Below are positions 63,744-64,000 of a DNA stretch of 64,000 nt, one piece after another. The notes below the pieces were generated by a model. The model saw nothing but the letters and a program-made list of their open reading frames with translations. It did not search any database and was not told the origin of the DNA. The position numbers were made by a program, and so were the translations under genes. This DNA comes from Hoylesella marshii DSM 16973 = JCM 13450 (GTDB taxonomy: Bacteria > Bacteroidota > Bacteroidia > Bacteroidales > Bacteroidaceae), in NCBI RefSeq assembly GCF_000146675.1, contig NZ_GL397214.1, forward strand, positions 1,924,107 through 1,988,106. Reading direction: 5' to 3'. Position 1 is the stretch's first letter. Each line of letters begins with the position of its first letter.

Positions 63744-63774
63744 CAAAAATAAAGTATTTTCCGCACACGACAAA
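63744..63774 (-). promoter_or_regulatory. Promoter of SpmA/B gene, nearly leaderless
   Basis: TTTG (minus 63774-63771) and TATTTTTG (63751-63744) are 19 bp apart. The predicted start is near 63738-63740, close to the ATG at 63733. The rest of the window to 64000 shows nothing I can support. Confidence 0.6.
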
Positions 63775-64000
63775 GCATCGTCCTTTCTTTATTTATCCGT
63801 GTAAATGAATGTGCCCCCGCAAGACTTTTCTCTTCTTCATGAGTGACACAGCTCAAATGTCAGATGACAGGAAACCATGTCATCCCTATAAAAGAGCCGT
63901 TGAGCAGGTGAATGACCGATGGCATTGAGATAAGTCCTTGCAACACCATCGCATCTCTTTTGCTGCGCCCTGCTTTATAGATGAAAAGAAGATGCGTAAG

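Overview
The window looks like a chromosome segment of a Prevotella-like Bacteroidales bacterium. Promoters fit the Bacteroidetes form TAnnTTTG at -7 with a TTTG-like -33 box 19-21 bp upstream. Surface proteins are lipoproteins with Ser/Cys lipoboxes, SusD-free TonB receptors, HmuY, BspA-type LRRs, a fimbrillin-like protein, GldH and type IX secretion-like C-terminal tails. No tRNA, rRNA, CRISPR array, transposase or prophage gene was seen.

Layout. 1-2354: one arm of a 263-bp inverted repeat carrying a terminator and promoter, a leader with a CA microsatellite and a second terminator, then a small protein and a fimbrillin-like lipoprotein whose C-terminal third is AT-rich. 2553-6361: HU-like protein, DNA polymerase III delta', RicT/PSP1 and GldH. 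6362-8224: about 1.9 kb of non-coding repeats. 8225-13577: OsmC, a HmuY-LRR fusion lipoprotein with a hydrolase, and a Fic protein. 13848-16126: ECF sigma, anti-sigma, a secreted protein and an outer-membrane barrel. 16408-27466: rimP-nusA-infB, then sufB, a barrel gene, sufCDS and rnhB. 27488-28390: a WYL regulator. 28900-38738 (minus): a seven-gene haem uptake operon, calycin-like lipoprotein followed by hmuY-R-S-T-U-V. 39447-48810 (minus): a secreted type IX-like protein, exonuclease, EamA transporter, NUC endonuclease, split chromate transporter and purL. 49163-56810: a probable corrinoid (B12) uptake locus. 57329-63733: a secreted protein, the second arm of the inverted repeat, an S46 dipeptidyl-peptidase, a flippase and an SpmA/SpmB fusion.

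How it fits together. The host appears to be an asaccharolytic or peptide-using anaerobe that scavenges haem (hmu operon, plus a second HmuY-type lipoprotein with a matching promoter box), corrinoids (BtuB/BtuG-like genes) and dipeptides (DPP7-type S46 peptidase).

Most unusual signal. At least seven intergenic spots carry short tandem arrays with an exact 22-bp period, usually four units, with unrelated or only partly related sequences but the same architecture. All lie 3' of genes, and the conserved core is often flipped to its reverse complement at the fixed spacing, so neighbouring units can pair as hairpins. A second signal is a 13-15 bp box (TTTTTAGGTATTG) placed exactly over the -33 position of both HmuY-encoding promoters.
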